Source of the DNA: Candidatus Zixiibacteriota bacterium
GTDB lineage: Bacteria; Zixibacteria; MSB-5A5; WJJR01; JAJRUJ01
Assembly: GCA_020051695.1 (NCBI GenBank)
Contig: JAGVQM010000011.1
Span: 1 to 64,000 of the forward strand
DNA length: 64,000 nucleotides
Direction: 5' to 3'
Translations under genes and position numbers: made by a program
The notes under the pieces: model-generated
What the model was told of the DNA's origin: nothing
The model's input: the letters and a program-made list of their open reading frames with translations, nothing else
Database searches by the model: none
Shown here: positions 25,029 to 33,117 of the stretch, in pieces
Position numbering within the stretch: position 1 is the stretch's first letter
Layout of the letters: every line of letters starts with the position of its first letter

Positions 25029-25721
25029 ATGAGCGATTTACTCCATTTTTCAGAGCATACCCTGCAGGAGGCGGCCCTGGGGATCATGGCGGTAGTCTAC
25101 ACGCTGCGTTTGCTCTGGCTGTTTCATTATAAGCCGGGCGGCGACCGGCAGGCGCCGACCGGCCTGCCCGACACCTCGCCGCGCCGCGGCATCATCTATT
25201 CCTGGTTCAATGTGGCCAAGCCGTGGGCGATGGAAAGCACACGCACCAAATTGTTTTTCTACCTGCAGTTTGTGGTTTTTCACCTGGGGGTCGTCTCGGC
25301 CATCGGGCTGTCGTTCGTCATACCTTACGCGCCCGGGTGGTTGAACTGGCAGCCGTTGGTCGTGGTCCTGCGAATAAGTATCGGCCTGGCCTGTCTGGTC
25401 GGGTGTTACCGGATCATTCGCCGGATGTCCGACAGGTATATCCGGGCGATCAGCACCCCGGATGATTATTTCTCATTGATCCTGCTGACCGTCTGGTTTG
25501 CCTTTGCCTTTCTGGCGGTGCCCAACCGCCTCGAGCAGGGCGAGTGGCAGCTCCTGACGTATTTCATCCTGACGGCGTTTTTCCTGATTTACGTGCCTTT
25601 CAGCAAGATCTCGCATTACCTGTATTATCCGATCACTCGCTACTATTTCGGCAAGACCATGGGTCATCGCGGGGGATACCCGTTGCGCGGAACAGTCCGA
25701 CCGAAAACTTCGCGCGGTTGA
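25029..25721 (+). CDS. Second NarI/HdrE-like b-type cytochrome membrane subunit
   Basis: The 230-residue protein has about five membrane helices. His residues in FHLGVVSAIGL and SKISHYLYYP fit haem b ligation as in NarI-type subunits. GAGGAGG lies just upstream of ATG 25029. The order (membrane subunit, then Fe-S oxidoreductase) repeats the first module, but this copy is shorter and sequence similarity between the two membrane proteins is low. It should form the quinone-facing anchor for the receiver-fused HdrD-like protein. Confidence 0.8.
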   Translation: MSDLLHFSEHTLQEAALGIMAVVYTLRLLWLFHYKPGGDRQAPTGLPDTSPRRGIIYSWFNVAKPWAMESTRTKLFFYLQFVVFHLGVVSAIGLSFVIPYAPGWLNWQPLVVVLRISIGLACLVGCYRIIRRMSDRYIRAISTPDDYFSLILLTVWFAFAFLAVPNRLEQGEWQLLTYFILTAFFLIYVPFSKISHYLYYPITRYYFGKTMGHRGGYPLRGTVRPKTSRG

Positions 25722-25740
25722 ATTCCTGATGGAGCAGAAC

Positions 25741-27498
25741 ATGGGCGACAGAAAACGATCATATAAAGCAGAAAAAGTCATCGAACGGTTGGGTAAAAAG
25801 CTCAACCGACAAATCGTCGGGTCGCTGGCCGCGTGTGTCCATTGCGGGATGTGCACCCGGTCATGCCATTATGTCCTGACCAATCCCGACGACCCGACCT
25901 ATGCCCCGGCCTACAAGGCCGACAAGATCCGCAAATTGTTCAAACGGCATTATGACTGGACCGGCCGCGTGCTCCCCTGGTGGGTCGGCGCAAAGAGCAT
26001 CTATACCGACGATGAACTGGAAGAGCTCAAGGATACGGTCTTCGGCAAGTGCACCAACTGCCGCCGCTGTTCGATCAATTGCCCGATGGGTGTCGATTAT
26101 GCGACATTCAACCGCATGGCACGCGGGCTGCTGGTGTCGGTGGGCGTGATGCCCGAAGGCGTGGCCGTGGTCAGCAAAGACCAGTGGGAACTCGGCAACC
26201 AGATGGGCGTCCTCAAGGAGGACTACATTGAGACCCTCGAATGGATGTCCGACGAACTCGCCACGGAGCTCGAGGTGCCCGGCCCGCTGATCCCCATTGA
26301 TAAGGAAGATTGCGCTGTTGTGTATTCGATCAACCCGCGCGAAGTCAAGTACGACCCGCGGACCATCGCCGATGCGGCAAAAATTTTCTACGCTGCCGGG
26401 GAAGACTGGACCATGCCCAGCGAGGGCTGGGATATGACCAATTTCGGCCTGTTTTCCGGCGACGACGACCTCGGCGGCGCGGTGGCCAAACGGCTCTACG
26501 AGAAAGTTGTCGAATTGCGCGGGAGGACGCTGGTGATCTCCGAATGCGGCCATGGCTACCGTTCCACGCGCTGCGAAGGTCCCAACTGGGGCAAGGTCGA
26601 TGTGCCGTTTGTGATGGAGTCGTCGGTCAATACCATGTTGCGCTATATCAAGGACGGTCGCATCAAAGTGGACAAAACGAAAAACACCGTCCCGGTCACC
26701 TTCCATGATTCGTGCAACAATGCCCGCAGTTGCGGGCTGTTCGAGGAACCGCGTGAACTGTTGCAACTGGTCTGCACCGATTTCCGCGAGATGTACCCCA
26801 ACCGCAACGAAAATTATTGCTGCACCGGTGGCGGCGGGGCCATGTCCATGTCTGAATACACCAATCGCCGCCTGAAATCCGGGAGAGTGAAGGCCGATCA
26901 GTTGGCCGAAACCGGCGCCAAAACGGTGGTCACGTCCTGCCACAACTGTGTGGACGGTCTGACCGACGTCATCCGCCATTATAAATTGGGTATGGACGTT
27001 ACCCAGCTGGTCAATCTGGTGGCCAATGCGCTGATCCTCCCCCCGAAACCGGTGGTGGTCCCCGAACTGCCCGAGGAGGTCGTTCCTGTGGCAGAAGGAC
27101 TCGAATTGGCCGGTAAAACGATCCTGGCGGTCGATGATGAACCGGATATCCTGGTGTTCATCGCCGCGGTGCTCGAGGACCACGGCGCGACGGTGATCCA
27201 GGCCCACAATGCCGATGTCGGTATCGAGCTGGCCCGCCGGGAAAAACCCGATTTGATCACGCTGGACATTTCCATGCCCGGCAAAGACGGCGGTTTTGTG
27301 TTCGAGGCCATCCGCAATGATCCCGAGCTCCAGCGGACGCCGGTGTGTATCATTTCCGGCAAGCCGGAGCTGCGGCGGCTGATTTACGACCGCGCGGTCC
27401 CGCCGCCGGAGGGATTTTTGGAAAAACCGATCAGTGAGGAGACACTGTTGTTGAACGTGCGCAAGATACTGGAACTGGCGCATGTAAAAAAATCGTAA
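25741..27498 (+). CDS. HdrD-like Fe-S oxidoreductase fused to a response-regulator receiver
   Basis: The 585-residue protein carries two 4Fe-4S motifs (C32, C35, C38, C42 and C104, C107, C110, C114), then two CCG-type domains (HDSCNNARSCG; NYCCTGGGG; CHNCVDG). After a Pro/Glu-rich linker it ends in a complete CheY-like receiver (about 458-580) with D465-D466, phospho-acceptor D509 in LITLDISMP, and EKPI. ATG 25741 follows GGAG at a good distance; ATG 25729 is possible. The frame is continuous with no sign of sequencing error, so the fusion is real in this sequence. It implies that phosphorylation could control, or report on, electron flow through the enzyme. Confidence 0.88.
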   Translation: MGDRKRSYKAEKVIERLGKKLNRQIVGSLAACVHCGMCTRSCHYVLTNPDDPTYAPAYKADKIRKLFKRHYDWTGRVLPWWVGAKSIYTDDELEELKDTVFGKCTNCRRCSINCPMGVDYATFNRMARGLLVSVGVMPEGVAVVSKDQWELGNQMGVLKEDYIETLEWMSDELATELEVPGPLIPIDKEDCAVVYSINPREVKYDPRTIADAAKIFYAAGEDWTMPSEGWDMTNFGLFSGDDDLGGAVAKRLYEKVVELRGRTLVISECGHGYRSTRCEGPNWGKVDVPFVMESSVNTMLRYIKDGRIKVDKTKNTVPVTFHDSCNNARSCGLFEEPRELLQLVCTDFREMYPNRNENYCCTGGGGAMSMSEYTNRRLKSGRVKADQLAETGAKTVVTSCHNCVDGLTDVIRHYKLGMDVTQLVNLVANALILPPKPVVVPELPEEVVPVAEGLELAGKTILAVDDEPDILVFIAAVLEDHGATVIQAHNADVGIELARREKPDLITLDISMPGKDGGFVFEAIRNDPELQRTPVCIISGKPELRRLIYDRAVPPPEGFLEKPISEETLLLNVRKILELAHVKKS

Positions 27499-27523
27499 AC
27501 CACTGATCGAACGGGACAGGAAT

Positions 27524-28969
27524 ATGGCCACGCCCTACAAGGACTATTTCGACCTGATGCCCTGTTATGTGACCGTGCAGGACCGGGAGCTGAAACTTGT
27601 CGATGCCAATCAGCGGTTCCGCGATGGTTTTGGCGAAATTGACGGCCGGTACTGCTATCAGGTCTACAAGCACCGCTCGGAAAAATGCGAGATCTGCCCG
27701 GTGGAGCGGACATTCCGCGACGGTCTGAACCATAGTAACGAAGAAAATGTCACCTGCCTCGATGGTACGGAAGTCTCGGTGTTGGTCAATACGACACCGA
27801 TCCGAGGCGGCGACGGCAAAATCATCGCCGTCATGGAGATGTCCACCGACATCACCGACATCAAAAACCTCCAGCGGCAGATGCGCGACAGCCGGCGGCG
27901 TTACCGCACACTGTTCGAGTCCGTCCCCTGCCACATCTCGATCCAGGACAGCGACCTGCGCGTGATCGAGGCCAACCGCATGCACCGCGAGGCCTTCGGC
28001 CAGGGACTGGGGCGGAAGTGTTACGAAATATACAAACACCGCACGGAGGAATGCACACCGTGTGTGGTCCGGGATACATTTCACGACGGCCAGGTCCATT
28101 TGCACGAGGAAGTGGTCACCGACCAGCACGGGCACCGGATGAATGTGATGGTGTATACCGGGCCGCTGTTCGACGCGGACGGCAATATCGAAGCGGTCAT
28201 CGAGATGAGCGCGGACATCACGCAGATCCGGCAGCTCCAGTCGCAGCTTACCTCCATCGGGATGCTGATCAGCACGATTTCGCACGGGATCAAGGGGTTG
28301 ATGACCGGACTGGACGGCGGGGCGTACCTCCTCAATACCGGGCTGAAAAAGGGCGATCAGGAGCGGGTGACCAGGGGCTGGGACATGGTCCAGCGCAATA
28401 TGGGCCGGATCCGCAGCATGGTTTTTGACCTGTTGTATTATGCCAAGGACCGCGAGCTGGAAATCGAGACCGTCCGGGCGGTCCTCATCGCCGAGGAAAC
28501 CGTCCGGTTGTTTACCGACAAGGCCGACAAACTGAATATTGATTTGAAATGCGATTTCCATCCGGACACCGGGTCGTTTGACGTCGATCCCAAGGCCGTG
28601 CATACGATGTTGACCAATCTGTTGGAAAATGCCCTGGATGCCTGCCGGACCGACAAGGATAAACCACGGCATGAAGTCGGCTTCAACAGTTATCGCGAAG
28701 ATAAGAATGTCGTTTTCCGGATCAGCGATAACGGCATCGGCATGGACCGGGAGACCAAGGAAAAGGTGTTCAGCTTGTTCTTTTCCTCGAAGGGTACTGA
28801 AGGGACTGGGCTGGGCTTGTTTATTGCCAACAAAATCGCGATGAAACACGGCGGCAAGATCGATATCGAATCCACCCCGGGGGCCGGTACATGTTTCTGG
28901 GTCAGCATTCCGGCCCAGTTGCCGCAGGCAGGGATTGTCGAATCATATGTTCCCGAAGTACAGGAATAG
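27524..28969 (+). CDS. Soluble PAS-PAS sensor histidine kinase with CxxC motifs
   Basis: The 481-residue protein has two PAS domains (about 5-112 and 125-235), each with a matching Cys insert: C44...C55EIC58PV and C166...C177TPC180VV. A HisK dimerisation helix follows with H254 (TISHGIKGLM), then an ATPase domain with N, G1 and G2 boxes (LLENALDAC, DNGIGMD, GTGLGLFI). No membrane helix or signal peptide is present, so it should act in the cytoplasm. It lies 25 nt after the receiver-fused oxidoreductase and is its natural kinase partner. The Cys pairs suggest redox or Fe-S sensing, which is inference. Confidence 0.88.
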   Translation: MATPYKDYFDLMPCYVTVQDRELKLVDANQRFRDGFGEIDGRYCYQVYKHRSEKCEICPVERTFRDGLNHSNEENVTCLDGTEVSVLVNTTPIRGGDGKIIAVMEMSTDITDIKNLQRQMRDSRRRYRTLFESVPCHISIQDSDLRVIEANRMHREAFGQGLGRKCYEIYKHRTEECTPCVVRDTFHDGQVHLHEEVVTDQHGHRMNVMVYTGPLFDADGNIEAVIEMSADITQIRQLQSQLTSIGMLISTISHGIKGLMTGLDGGAYLLNTGLKKGDQERVTRGWDMVQRNMGRIRSMVFDLLYYAKDRELEIETVRAVLIAEETVRLFTDKADKLNIDLKCDFHPDTGSFDVDPKAVHTMLTNLLENALDACRTDKDKPRHEVGFNSYREDKNVVFRISDNGIGMDRETKEKVFSLFFSSKGTEGTGLGLFIANKIAMKHGGKIDIESTPGAGTCFWVSIPAQLPQAGIVESYVPEVQE

Positions 28970-29038
28970 CCCGCGCCGCGCCGGCCGCGCATCTCGCGTT
29001 TCGGGCGTCGGCATGTCTATGGTCGTGATCCACGGAAA

Positions 29039-29470
29039 TTACTGATCCAGCAGCGCATCAAGGGCCAGCCGATAACTTGTGGGACCGAACCCGCAGATTT
29101 GCCCGATACAGGCCGGCGCGATTACCGAATGACGGCGAAATTCCTCGCGGGCATAAATATTCGACAAGTGCACTTCGACAGTGCGCAGCCCGCAGGCCAG
29201 CACGGCATCATAAATAGCAAGACTATAATGCGTATAGGCCCCGGGATTGAGGATAACGCCGTCGGCCCAGGTCATTGCCTCGTGCAGCGCCTCGATGATG
29301 GCGCCTTCCGCATTTAATTGCACGATCCGGAGTTCGGCGCCCCTGGTCTTCGCATATGCAACCAGCCCGCCGTTCAGCTCTTCCAGGGTGGCCGTGCCAT
29401 AGACCTCCGGCTCCCGCCGGCCCAGCAGGTTCAGATTCGGCCCGTGAATAACCAGTATTTTTCCGGTCAT
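29039..29470 (-). CDS. aroQ: Type II 3-dehydroquinate dehydratase
   Basis: The 143-residue enzyme converts 3-dehydroquinate to 3-dehydroshikimate (third shikimate step). Signature segments are IHGPNLNLLGRREP, the catalytic Tyr in EVYGT, NPGAYTHYS and the catalytic His in VEVHLSNI. It matches the usual length (about 145) of the dodecameric type II family, which is unrelated to type I AroD. It is the last gene of the aromatic supraoperon and overlaps aroB by ATGA. It converges with the histidine-kinase gene, leaving 69 nt between their ends. Confidence 0.95.
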   Translation of the reverse strand: MTGKILVIHGPNLNLLGRREPEVYGTATLEELNGGLVAYAKTRGAELRIVQLNAEGAIIEALHEAMTWADGVILNPGAYTHYSLAIYDAVLACGLRTVEVHLSNIYAREEFRRHSVIAPACIGQICGFGPTSYRLALDALLDQ

Positions 29471-30546
29471 AATGTATCCAGCGCTTTATTGAACATCCGC
29501 CTGGTCACCGTGATCTTTATCGGCTTGCCGATTGATTTTAACAGAATGAAATTGACGCGGCCATCGACGGCCTTTTTATCGTGCAGCATGGTTTGCCATA
29601 AGCGCCCGGCATTTTCGCCGATTCGCTTTTTCTGCGGCAAGAGATGCCGAATCATCGCGTATGATTCCTGCACATGTGCCCCGGCGCAATATCCCAGATG
29701 CTCAGACAACCGAAGCGCCAGCAGCATCCCCCAGCCGACGGCTTCGCCGTGGCCGAGGCCGCGGTAGTCTGCGGATGTCTCCAGCGCATGACCGAACGTA
29801 TGGCCGAAATTGAGGATCGCCCGAAACCCCCGGTCGCAGGGGTCCCGATCGACAACCTTGACTTTTTCCCGCACACAACGCGAGACCATTTGAAAGATAC
29901 GCCGTTTGTTCCCCCCCCGGATTTTATCCAGCCCCAATTGGATAAACGCATGAAGCTCCGGATTACAGACTAATCCTATTTTAATGGCTTCAAATAAACC
30001 ATTGCGGAACTCGCGCTTCGGCAATGTTGCCAGCACATCCGGATCGGTCAGGACCCGCCGGGGATGATAAAAGCAGCCGATCATATTTTTGGCGCGGGCA
30101 TGATCGATCGCTGTTTTGCCGCCGATGCTCGAATCGATTTGCGCGACCAGCGTGGTCGGGACATGCACCAGATCAATTCCGCGCATATAGGTGGCGGCCA
30201 CAAACCCGCCCAGGTCGCCGATAACCCCGCCGCCCAAAGTCAATAACAGGGACTGCCGGTCGGCGTGTTCTTCGGCCAGCCGGCCGATAATTCGGTGGTA
30301 GACGGCCACATTTTTATAGCGCTCGCCGTCACCGATCACCATCGGGTAACATCGGATGCCGGCGTCGGCCAGCGCTTTATTCAGTGCGGCGTACCAGTGG
30401 GCGTGCACTGTCGTATTAGTGAGAACGAATACCCGGTCGATTTTCCATTTTCCGCGTACCATCGCGCCGACATCGGCGAGCAACCCGCGCCGGATTTCGA
30501 CCATATATGTTGCAGACCTCGGTCCGGCGCTCACGCGCAATCTCAT
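29467..30546 (-). CDS. aroB: 3-dehydroquinate synthase
   Basis: The 359-residue enzyme turns DAHP into 3-dehydroquinate with NAD and a metal ion (second shikimate step). Signature segments are GGGVIGDLGGFVAATYMRG, VPTTLVAQIDSSIGGKTAID and the metal ligands in FGHTFGHALE. Length is normal. It overlaps both neighbours by 4 nt (aroK upstream, aroQ downstream), so translation is coupled. Confidence 0.95.
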   Translation of the reverse strand: MRLRVSAGPRSATYMVEIRRGLLADVGAMVRGKWKIDRVFVLTNTTVHAHWYAALNKALADAGIRCYPMVIGDGERYKNVAVYHRIIGRLAEEHADRQSLLLTLGGGVIGDLGGFVAATYMRGIDLVHVPTTLVAQIDSSIGGKTAIDHARAKNMIGCFYHPRRVLTDPDVLATLPKREFRNGLFEAIKIGLVCNPELHAFIQLGLDKIRGGNKRRIFQMVSRCVREKVKVVDRDPCDRGFRAILNFGHTFGHALETSADYRGLGHGEAVGWGMLLALRLSEHLGYCAGAHVQESYAMIRHLLPQKKRIGENAGRLWQTMLHDKKAVDGRVNFILLKSIGKPIKITVTRRMFNKALDTL

Positions 30547-31082
30547 ATTGCCACTCCCGGAAAACCGACGGCATGGTAATAGCGTTTGATGATCATTGCC
30601 GCCGTTTCGCCCGGCGAAAACTCAGTGGTATCGATATGGTTGGGCAACTGCTCGTACTTGGCCAGCCGTTGGGCCAGCAAACGGGTCATCGCCGCCGGCA
30701 GGTCGGGTTCACCGAGCAGCGGACGGGAAGGCGAGCCGGTCAGCCGCAGCGCCAGGATATCGAGCCGTGTTTCCAAACAGAAAATCATTCCCGCCTGAGA
30801 GGCCAAGCGTAGGTTCTCTTCGCTGAGCAGTGTCCCGCCGCCGGTGGCGATTACCGCATCGTGTTTGTTCGCCACCGATTGCAGGACTTGTGCCTCCTGC
30901 TCCCGGAAATACCGTTCGCCGTGAGCGGCAAAGATTTCGACGATGCTTTGTCCAGCCAAAGTTTCGATTAAATGGTCGGTGTCGATGAACTCGCGGCCCA
31001 TCCGTTGTGCCGTTTCCCGCCCCACGGTGGTCTTGCCTGTCCCCATGAATCCGGTAATAATGATGTTGGCTTGTGCTGTCAT
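30543..31082 (-). CDS. aroK: Shikimate kinase
   Basis: The 179-residue kinase phosphorylates shikimate at the 3-hydroxyl using ATP. The Walker A motif is GFMGTGKTTVG, the substrate-binding DTD motif is FIDTDHLIE, and the central GGG is ATGGGTLL; the lid carries SRPLL. ATG 31082 is chosen over a TTG at 31112 because AAGGTGAT lies just upstream and the protein then begins at the usual place. It follows aroC by 26 nt, the widest gap in the supraoperon. Confidence 0.95.
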   Translation of the reverse strand: MTAQANIIITGFMGTGKTTVGRETAQRMGREFIDTDHLIETLAGQSIVEIFAAHGERYFREQEAQVLQSVANKHDAVIATGGGTLLSEENLRLASQAGMIFCLETRLDILALRLTGSPSRPLLGEPDLPAAMTRLLAQRLAKYEQLPNHIDTTEFSPGETAAMIIKRYYHAVGFPGVAI

Positions 31083-31108
31083 TTGGATCACCTTGAAGCC
31101 CTGCGGCT

Positions 31109-32245
31109 TCAATCCTCCACATGAACGTGGTTGAGATACTGCCGGTGGTTGTCCTTCACCTCGCGCAGGGAGTCCCCACCGAATTTTTCGACCAGCGCCT
31201 CGGCAATGGTCCAGCCGGCCATGGCTTCCCCGATCACACAGATTGCGGGCACCACGCAGACATCCGAGCGCACATACGGCGCTGCGGCCGGGGTGTTGGT
31301 CTTCAGGTCAATTGACGATAACGGTTTTTTCAGACTGGAAATCGGTTTGGCGTAACCGCGAATGCGAATCTCCTCGCCGTTGGTGACGCCGCCTTCCAGC
31401 CCCCCAGCCCGGTTTGATGTCCGGGCGGCAGTCCCCCGGCGCACGACGATCCGGTCATGCGCCCGCGAACCGGGCCGCCGCGCGTTGCGGACCGCTTCGC
31501 CGAATTCCACACCTTTGACGCTGGGGATACTCAGGACCGCCTGTCCCAGGCATCCGGTAAGTCTGCGGTCCCAGTGGACATAACTGCCCAGTCCCGGCGG
31601 CACATGCGCGGCCACGATTTCAAACACACCGCCCAGCGTATCACCTGCAGCCCCGGCCCGGTCGATTTCGGCGCACATCAATTCGCTTGCCCGGGGATCT
31701 GCGCAATAGACCGGCGAATGCTCGGCGGCCGCTCTGATATCAGCCACTGAGCGACTGTAAGGACGCGCCGCCGCGCCGCCGATGGCCACGGTATGTCCCA
31801 CGATGTCGATCGCAAATTCCGCCAGCAGTTGTAGCGCCACCGCACCGACGGCAGTGCGCATCGCCGTCTCGCGGGCACTGGCCCGCTCGATGACATTTTG
31901 AATGTCGTCGAAATCATACTTGATTGCCCCGGCCAGGTCGGCGTGTCCGGGGCGCGGCACATGTTTGGGCCGGTCGATCTTGTTTTTGCGGTTGGCCCAG
32001 TCTTCATTCTCGATGTACAACGCCAGCGGGCTGCCCAGGGTCAGGCCGTTGCGGGTGCCGCCGATGATTTCGACGCGGTCGTGCTCGATCTTTTTCATGC
32101 GCCGGCCACGGCCATAGGAACGCTGCCGCCTGCTGAGCAGTTGGTTCACTTTATCGACCGAAAGCGCCAGTCCGGCGGGCAAGCCCTCGATAATTGCCGT
32201 TAATCCCCGGCCATGCGATTCACCCGCTGTTAAAAAGCGTAACAT
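31109..32245 (-). CDS. aroC: Chorismate synthase
   Basis: The 378-residue enzyme makes chorismate from EPSP using reduced FMN. All signature blocks are seen: GESHGRGLTAIIEGLPAG at the N-terminus, RRQRSYGRGRRM, RPGHADLAGAIKY, ASARETAMRTAVGA and the C-terminal KPISSL. Length is typical. It starts 1 nt after the aroE stop. It is the branch point feeding both the trp genes and aroH/tyrA in the same operon. Confidence 0.96.
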   Translation of the reverse strand: MLRFLTAGESHGRGLTAIIEGLPAGLALSVDKVNQLLSRRQRSYGRGRRMKKIEHDRVEIIGGTRNGLTLGSPLALYIENEDWANRKNKIDRPKHVPRPGHADLAGAIKYDFDDIQNVIERASARETAMRTAVGAVALQLLAEFAIDIVGHTVAIGGAAARPYSRSVADIRAAAEHSPVYCADPRASELMCAEIDRAGAAGDTLGGVFEIVAAHVPPGLGSYVHWDRRLTGCLGQAVLSIPSVKGVEFGEAVRNARRPGSRAHDRIVVRRGTAARTSNRAGGLEGGVTNGEEIRIRGYAKPISSLKKPLSSIDLKTNTPAAAPYVRSDVCVVPAICVIGEAMAGWTIAEALVEKFGGDSLREVKDNHRQYLNHVHVED

Positions 32246-32246
32246 C

Positions 32247-33113
32247 TTAGCGACTCCCGGATACCCTGGTTTGCAGCAGTTGATATACCTGGCCGATTTC
32301 CGCCGTGCGGCCGGTCCAGATCCGAAAGCTTTCCACGGCCTGGGCGGCCAGCAGATACAGACCGTCGATATACTCCATTTCGGCCGGCAATGACTTGGGA
32401 TTTATCGCCCGGATTCCGTAATTCAAATCCCAAAAGCAGCTTCCGCGAAAGTCAGTGCCGTTCGTCAGGTTACCGATAATCTGCGCCGGCCGGTCCGGCG
32501 GGGCGGACGTCGCATTAATGATCAAAACCGGCCGATTGTGCGCACATGCCTGCGGGAGTTGCTCCAGAGCCGGCACCTCGATCGGGCATCCGGCATGGGT
32601 GCCGGCAAATACATCACGCAACCGCTGCGCTCTGGCGATGGTCCGGTTGCCGATGAGTATTTTTGCCGGAGCGTGATTAAGCAATTCGGCCAGACAGGCC
32701 CGCGCCACGCCCCCGGCGCCCAACAGGACAATCTCGCGGCCATGAAGCACTGTCGGCAATCGATCATTGATAACTGCCCGGATGCCGAACATGTCGGTAT
32801 TATCTCCGATAAGCTTGCTGCCGGTGATTTTTACCGTGTTCACCGCCCCGGCCGTCCTGGCCGCCGGGGACAATTCATCGAGCAGGGGAATGATTTGTTC
32901 CTTGTAGGGATGGGTGACATTGAATCCCCGCACGCCCTGGGCGTCCATCGCGCAGATCATTTCCGCCAATGACTCCGCGCCAATTTCAAGTGTCGTATAT
33001 ACTGCCCGGAGACCAAACCGTCGAATAAGACGGTTATGAATCAACGGAGACAGGGAGTGGCCCAGGGAGTCCCCAATGATGCCGTATACATCGTAAGAGC
33101 GAGTAAGGTTCAT
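32247..33113 (-). CDS. aroE: Shikimate dehydrogenase
   Basis: The 288-residue enzyme reduces 3-dehydroshikimate to shikimate with NADPH. The substrate-binding SLSP (HSLSPLIHN) and the catalytic-Lys motif NVTHPYKE are present. The nucleotide-binding loop is GAGGVARACLAELL, followed by GNRTIARAQRL, where the Arg after Asn fits NADP preference. It follows aroA by 4 nt. Confidence 0.95.
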   Translation of the reverse strand: MNLTRSYDVYGIIGDSLGHSLSPLIHNRLIRRFGLRAVYTTLEIGAESLAEMICAMDAQGVRGFNVTHPYKEQIIPLLDELSPAARTAGAVNTVKITGSKLIGDNTDMFGIRAVINDRLPTVLHGREIVLLGAGGVARACLAELLNHAPAKILIGNRTIARAQRLRDVFAGTHAGCPIEVPALEQLPQACAHNRPVLIINATSAPPDRPAQIIGNLTNGTDFRGSCFWDLNYGIRAINPKSLPAEMEYIDGLYLLAAQAVESFRIWTGRTAEIGQVYQLLQTRVSGSR

Positions 33114-33117
33114 CTGA

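Noticed and set aside
25861-27531. 556-codon minus-strand frame opposite the receiver-fused oxidoreductase
   Set aside because: A shadow of the strongly supported plus-strand gene; His/Gln/Asp-rich, with no domain.
27431-28849. 472-codon minus-strand frame opposite the histidine kinase
   Set aside because: Shadow frame; the kinase on the plus strand has all catalytic boxes.
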